From Rhexocercosporidium sp. MPI-PUGE-AT-0058 (Eukaryota > Ascomycota > Leotiomycetes > Helotiales), in the NCBI GenBank assembly GCA_020746875.1, contig JAGTJL010000012.1, positions 1 through 64,000 of the forward strand: a stretch of DNA of 64,000 nucleotides, written 5' to 3'. The notes beneath the pieces are model-generated. The model saw only the letters and a list, made by a program, of their open reading frames with translations, was not told where the DNA came from and did not search any database. A program made the position numbers and the translations under genes. Position 1 is the first letter of the stretch. Each line of letters starts with the position of its first letter. This document shows positions 58,570 through 64,000 of the stretch, in pieces.

Positions 58570-59624
58570 CTCGTATTTGTTGTTTATTTATCACTTTATC
58601 ACTTGGTTCTACTTATTTCTTTTGCGGTGTTTCATTCTTCTTTATTTGTGACATGTCTCCCAGTACCTGAAAACTCCCGATCTCTCAATTATTGCCTCTA
58701 TTGTAGATGTATACGATCCAAGCGGTCAGGAAACCTGGTTCACTTACCACCTACCTCAATTCCAATCATATATAAGGATCTCCAAGGACATATCACATGA
58801 AGAAGGAACCGCCAAGACCAACCTCATGTGATTGAGTGTAAAAGCCGACCACTTACTCCCAGTAAAAGCAAACTTTGGGACGCAGCTACCCAGCGGCTGA
58901 ACACAGCCCACCAGCCGAATTTGCGGGGATTTCCATACACAATCTCACCGTCCCTTTTTAGGATCTCAGGCGTAAGCGAACCCCCTGCCCTAAAGCAACG
59001 ATCGGACTTTGTCAGCCCTATATGCCCTTGCTTTACCCCTTGGGATCTCCGCATTGGAGCCAGCTCAGCCTCTCAATAAAACCGAAGTGAGGGGTTGAAA
59101 GCCTAGCAAACGATGAGACTGCTCAGCTGTGCGCCCGATGGCTTGGAGCTTGATCCCTATGGAGACGAAGCGTCTGATCTTTCCCCGTCTCTCACATCCT
59201 AGCTTCTTGGCCCGTTGCGATAATGCAGGAACAGATTGCAGCCTCCTTCATTGTTGATTGGGAATTCTACCTTGGGATGAACGCCACCAATAAATCCTAC
59301 GAGCCACGTGTTGTTCTCTCTGGCTGCTGTAAAACGGTTGTGTTGTCGTAGTCTCAAACCGGTGGTGTTTATCGCTTCACGATGTGTCAGGGTCATCCCG
59401 ATTGAGATAATTTACTTGTTAAGCAAGGGAGTGGAGTAAGTAGATGGGCTGGTGTAAGGTTGGTTCTTTTCGTCCAGCTCCGATGAGTTACATAACTGCA
59501 CTTTTACTGTTCGAATTCTCTATTTTAATGGAAGTATAAAAGGACAGCTCTTCATTCTCACGATTTTCTTGTATCAACCCGTCAATCCCTCAACCCATCA
59601 CCAACCGTCATATTATCTTCCAAC
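58570..59624. other. Intergenic
   Basis: About 1.05 kb with no recognisable gene on either strand. The last 100 bp contain TATAAAAGG (59535-59543), a plausible TATA box about 80 bp before the start of the next gene. Confidence 0.5.
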
Positions 59625-60744
59625 ATGCAACTCTTCAAAGTCATCCTCCTAGCAGTCGCTGTCAGCGCAGCAAATCTCAAGGACCGCACTGGTGGTTCTG
59701 GCGGATGCAACAGAGACAACTGTCTCCGCGCTGTGCAGGGCACAGCTAAAGGACCTGCTCAAGTGGAGGTAGCAAAGTCGGATTGTAACTCGTTCCTTGA
59801 GAAGACGACTACCGTTCCTTCAAGGTCAGTAGCATCACGAGATATACTAGAATCCTCACCACGCTGTCAATGAATATGACCTATGAGAGCTGTATGACTG
59901 ATCTTCACTCATTGTCTTTCTAGCACCGCAACTGTCACTCAAACCGCCACCGTCACCCTCCCAGCGGTCCTTCCAAAGCGCAATAACGGCGCAAAGACCG
60001 TTCCCACCTATGCAACTGCTTGCTCTGGCTCAGCCCGCTACTCAAGTGCTTGTTCATGCTGGGGAATCACCGGAGGCACCAAGACGATCTCAAGCGGGGT
60101 ACGCATCTACCCAAGTCTGCTACACATCAATGCATCGCAATACTAACATATTACTGTAGGTCACAACCGTAACGGTCAGCACGACCGTCACCGTTCCAGC
60201 AGGCTCGAAATGTACCGAAGCTCCCAAGACTTCGACATGTGGCGATAAATGCGTAGATCTGAAGGCTGATCCTGAGAATTGCGGTGCTTGTGGAGTTACT
60301 GTAAGTATCTCTTCCACACTTTCTCCCTTACCAATTATTCTGCCATGATCTACCTACACATGAAATGATAAGACATGACAACTGATGTCCCTTCAGTGCT
60401 CAAGCGGGACCTGTACCAATGGCGTCTGCGCCGCCACCTCCTGCACCAACCAAGGAACCTGCGACACCTTCACCACCTGCGGCGCCGGCGGATCGTGCGT
60501 CTGCGTCTCCACAACCGACCTCACAGGTTTCTGTGTCAATGGCCAAACTCCATGTGATGGGCTTGGCGATTGTGTTACTAGCAATGACTGTGCTCTTGGA
60601 AGTGTGTGCGCGGTTGGGAGCTGCTGTGGGAGGAATGTGTGTGTTGCTTCGGATGCTTGTGGGGGGTCGAGTCTGCCAAGGTTTTTGTTCGGCAGGGATT
60701 TTACAAATGCTACGATTGGAAATAAAGGTGTTTGGGTTAACTGA
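59625..60744 (+). CDS. Secreted cysteine-rich protein
   Basis: Four exons: 59625-59824, 59924-60098, 60160-60300 and 60397-60744, encoding 287 aa with GT-AG introns (GTCAGT/CTAG, GTACGC/GTAG, GTAAGT/TCAG). Signal peptide MQLFKVILLAVAVSA. Thr/Val-rich linker segments (STATVTQTATVTLP and VTTVTVSTTVTVPAG) resemble the O-glycosylated spacers of fungal wall proteins. About 26 Cys are clustered in the last two exons: CGDKCVDLKADPENCGACG, then CSSGTCTNGVC, CTNQGTCDTF and CDGLGDC. The ENCGACG pattern is found in several fungal Cys-rich surface proteins. Could be a wall-associated or effector-like protein; no enzyme motif. A TATA box precedes it. Confidence 0.78.
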
Positions 60745-62307
60745 GTATGAGTTCAAAGATTGGAAGGATGCGGGCGGGCTAGTACTGTTGGCAAACAAGT
60801 CCATGTTATGGATTGTTCTCGTGATCTGGGAGTTTGTACTAATTACAAGTCTGCAATTATTAACCATATAATTCAAGCAATTTGACATCCGTACCTCTTT
60901 GATCCTAGTATCGAAATGCTCTAAGCCAAATGCCTCGATGCATTCTTTGTAGAGTATACGATTGTGCAGAAATCAAGAAGTGATTGAACACAAATGTTCT
61001 GCGCGCACCGAAACACCAACAAAATAAGCGAGCTCCCCCTGGTAATGGAACTCCGGCTGACCAGCCTAACTCCACAGCTCGGCTCCCTTGAACGGTCCGC
61101 AATGAGATAAGAACTATCAACCCCTCTTAATAGGGAGTTTACTGGGGTCTAGAAGTAACATCTATCGTGAGATTCACTCGGCAAATTTCGAGGCCATGGA
61201 CATAATAGCTGTTTTGGCAGAGAAGAATCACACTTAAGGACATATCGCCGATGAATACTCAGCCACTGTGAAATTTGATGCCGATGCCGGTGTTTTGTCT
61301 GGGGTTCCCTGAACGGGTGTTGTGGTCATTCGGTGTGATGTGGTATGATTCAATGAGGAGGCATGTTTGACCTTGGAGTGAGCATCGCTGCATCAGGTTG
61401 GTAGTGGTGAGTGGCTGAGTGGGAAAATAAATCAGGTGGCGAGCGCCTGGAGCTTTTGGTTGTCTTCTCTTTCTCTAACCGCCAGCTTATGCTGTTTGAT
61501 AAATTAAAGCGGTGATATCTGTGGTGCATTTCAACACATGGAGAATAGAAATTGTATGGTGACGTTACAAAGGCTATTCTTTGGGGGGTTTAAGCAGTAT
61601 CTTAGCTGAATTTGGCACTTCTGCCTAGAAGAAATTCACAATGTGACTAGCATGTTGATTCATTATTTGAAGGAGAGGAGTGTTGATTTGATCAGGCTGG
61701 CTTTACTCCTCGCTATTTTACCCTCGCAGCCAATAAATAAGAACAGAGCAAAACTTCTGCGCCTGTGACCTAAAATGGGTACTCAACCATGCCCGAAACT
61801 ACTCATACGCCTATAGCCCGACATAGAACAAATCACCGCATCAAAATAAGCTTATGATAAATCTTTAAAAGTTCATGGAATTCCGCCCGGCAGAAGAAAC
61901 CGGCTTGATAAATCATCACGTACCTTAGCATAGCCAAGACAAAAACGGCTACAAACATGACATGACATTTTAGCTTTGTGACCCGCAAGCTTTTTATGTA
62001 GCCGATGAGCCACGACTGTGGATTTCTTCGCAATTGTGAGTAGACTATGAGCGAGTAAGACGACTTGAATATTGAAGATTGGAATCTGACATGGTATGAT
62101 GTTAGAAAGACGTGCTAGATTTTAGTCAGGAATATCCAAGACGTGAGATAGAGAATGTACATATAAATGTTTGTGGACGACATAGATTTTGGATACCGAC
62201 CACACGCAAGCAGTTTCTCAGGAGATAGATACACAAACCTTTTTGAAAAGCAAGACGTCCTCCTAGGATCCAGCAATAAAGCTTCGAGCTTCACGAGCAA
62301 GTCCAAG
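60745..62307. other. Long intergenic region without a recognised gene
   Basis: About 1.56 kb. Several 66-80-codon frames exist on the minus strand but none shows conserved motifs, a signal peptide or splice structure. Base composition is ordinary, not RIP-like. Confidence 0.5.
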
Positions 62308-64000
62308 ATGTCTTCCACTATTCCCACCGAAGTCGACATCATCATTGCAGGCGGTATGTACCAAATCCCCTCGCCTTGACTTCACGATCTACATTCTCTT
62401 AATTAAATTGCACCACAGGCGGAGCAAGCGGCTGCCTCCTCGCCTCTCGCCTCGCATCCGCTCACCCAACTCACTCAATCCTCCTCATCGAAAGCGGCAT
62501 AAACAACAAAAATCATCCTCAAAAAATCAACCCCGGTCTCTTCACAACTAACCTCATCCCCGGCTCTACCACAGCACGTTTCTACACCTTTGTCCCCGGC
62601 AAAGAAGTAGATGGACGAGAGTTCTCGGTTGCGGCGGGCAGTTGTCTGGGAGGTGGGAGTTCAGTAAATCTCATGTGTTATGTCAGGGCGTCGAGAAGTG
62701 ATTATGATGCATTTGAGATGGAGGGATGGGGAAGTGAGGAGGTAATTGGGTGGTTGAAGAAGGTATGTTTTGTCTGTCTTGTTTGGGATGGTGTGTGTGT
62801 TGTGTAGCAGTGTTTTGTGTTGGACATTCGAGTATGCTAACTAAAGCCATCTAGCACGAAACGATCCATCTCCCTAAGAATGAAATCAATGCCTTGAATC
62901 ATGGCTGGGATGGAGAATTCCAGATCTCGCAAGGAGGGACGTATCATCAAGAGGAACTGATGGAGGATTTCCTCAGTGCTTCAACGGCCGCTGGATGGGA
63001 TCGAACAGCTGATCCGCAAGACTTAGATACTGGGAATGCGTTCGGAGTTTGTACCACTGCTCCATGGTCACTTTAATTGTGTTGCTAAAATGAAATAAAT
63101 AGCCATTAGCAGCATGAATCGATCCCAATACCGGTCTCCGTCAAGACGCAGCCCACGTCCTACTCCACCCCCTCAATGAAGCAGGCACAACTGGTCTTCA
63201 GATCCTAACCGAGCACGACGTCGTACTCGTCCTCTTTGATTCCTTAAAGCACGCAACTGGCGTAGAGATCCTCTCACGTCAAACCTCGTCGTTCCCACTC
63301 ACAATCAACGCAAGGAAGCTCGTTGTTCGCTCGGCTGGGGAATTTGGATCCCCAACAATCCTCCAGCGCTCAGGCGTTGGTAGTGAAGATGTGCTCAGAA
63401 AAATCGACATCAAGCCCGTGTCCGTGAATCCAGGTGTTGGAAGTAACTATCAAGACCATCCTCTACAAGCATGGCCATACATCTCCGCCGGCGGACCAGA
63501 AACATCACTCGACGGCCTCCTGAGCGGCAACCTCTCCGTCTCAGAAGCACTCTCGCAATCAAACGGCATCCTAAGCTCAAACCATATTGAAAGCATCGGG
63601 AAGATTCGGCCTAACGCAGCAGATCTCGCATCTTTCAGTCCGGAGTTACAAGAGCTATGGGCGAGAGATTTCACCGGTCTGGCTGATAAACCGGCGGCGT
63701 TGGTGTTAATGGCATCGATACATTTCGGCGATCATGCTGATACGCCGGGGCAGTATTTCACGATGGGGACGGCGCTCGCGTATCCGTATTCGAAGGGAGA
63801 GTACATGTCGCTAGTATGGAGGTGGAGGATCCGGTTTTTGACGTCGGGTTCTTTAAGGAACGGGTGGATGTTGAGATCCTGGTTAGGATGTATAAGAAGG
63901 AGCGGGAAATTGCGAGGAGGATGGAGAGGTATAGGGGGCCGTTGGGGAGCTGTTATCCTGTGTTTAGGGATGGCTCGGAGGCGAACTTTGAGGTTGCTGA
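62308..64000 (+). pseudogene. Broken GMC (FAD) oxidoreductase, runs off the window
   Basis: Exons 62308-62353, 62419-62762 and 62855-63046 join in frame: VDIIIAGGGASGCLLASRLA (FAD-binding GxGxxG-type with Gly-Gly-Gly-Ala-Ser-Gly), then LLIESG and GREFSVAAGSCLGGGSSVNLMCYVR, the GMC signature 1 region. After the next intron the only in-frame reading puts TGA directly before IDPNTGLRQDAAHVLLHP (about 63115). Coding continues with AGEFGSPTILQRSGVG (signature 2) and DHPLQAWPY, then shifts frame within SKGE near 63800, continuing as VASMEVEDPVFDVGFF. One stop and one frameshift suggest a dying gene. The C-terminal catalytic His region lies beyond the window. The family includes alcohol, choline and aryl-alcohol oxidases. 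Confidence 0.68.

Overview
The window comes from a filamentous ascomycete (Pezizomycotina) chromosome. The evidence is short GT-AG introns (48-116 nt) with CTAAC/CTGAC-like branch sites, a fungal YHM2 carrier, fungal ribosome-biogenesis genes, a reducing polyketide synthase with a trans-acting enoyl reductase, and about 20 kb of AT-rich, stop-riddled retrotransposon sequence with C-to-T / G-to-A decay typical of repeat-induced point mutation (RIP). The class cannot be fixed from sequence alone.

Layout. 0.4-1.5 kb: YHM2-type mitochondrial carrier (-). 2.1-3.3 kb: 2-oxoglutarate/Fe(II) dioxygenase (-). 3.9-5.0 kb: decayed DNA transposon with a MITE inside it. 5.3-6.4 kb: stand-alone (trans) enoyl reductase (+). 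7.0-8.7 kb: MFS transporter (-). 8.8-32.2 kb: AT-rich block with no intact gene. It holds a (TTTA)45 microsatellite, a RIPed copy of a 194-bp repeat, and a 19.3-kb Ty3/gypsy chromovirus insertion (12179-31467; 255-bp LTRs; perfect 5-bp target-site duplication). That insertion is itself interrupted, inside its reverse transcriptase, by an oppositely oriented 12.6-kb gypsy element (15764-28345; 281-bp LTRs). 32.4-34.1 kb: cytochrome P450 (-). 36.4-45.9 kb: 3116-aa LovB-like PKS (KS-AT-DH-MT-ER0-KR-ACP-C) (+). 47-51.6 kb: a hypothetical gene between two decayed genes. 52.0-52.9 kb: cupin protein (-). 53.4-56.6 kb: divergent ribosome-biogenesis pair SSF1 (-) / RRP3 (+). 57.7-60.7 kb: two secreted proteins, a CDH-type cytochrome with an acidic tail and a Cys-rich protein. 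62.3 kb to the end: a broken GMC oxidoreductase running off the window.

How the genes fit together. The PKS keeps catalytic residues for KS, AT, DH, MT, KR and ACP but has no recognisable ER, and a LovC-sized enoyl reductase lies 31 kb away. With the P450, the MFS transporter and probably the dioxygenase they look like one polyketide gene cluster of the lovastatin-synthase architecture, physically split by nested retrotransposons. The terminal C domain has no downstream adenylation/thiolation/release domains, and the second His of its HHxxxDG motif is Leu. The product cannot be predicted beyond 'reduced, possibly C-methylated polyketide'. All reconstructed intron positions are by eye from splice consensus and frame.
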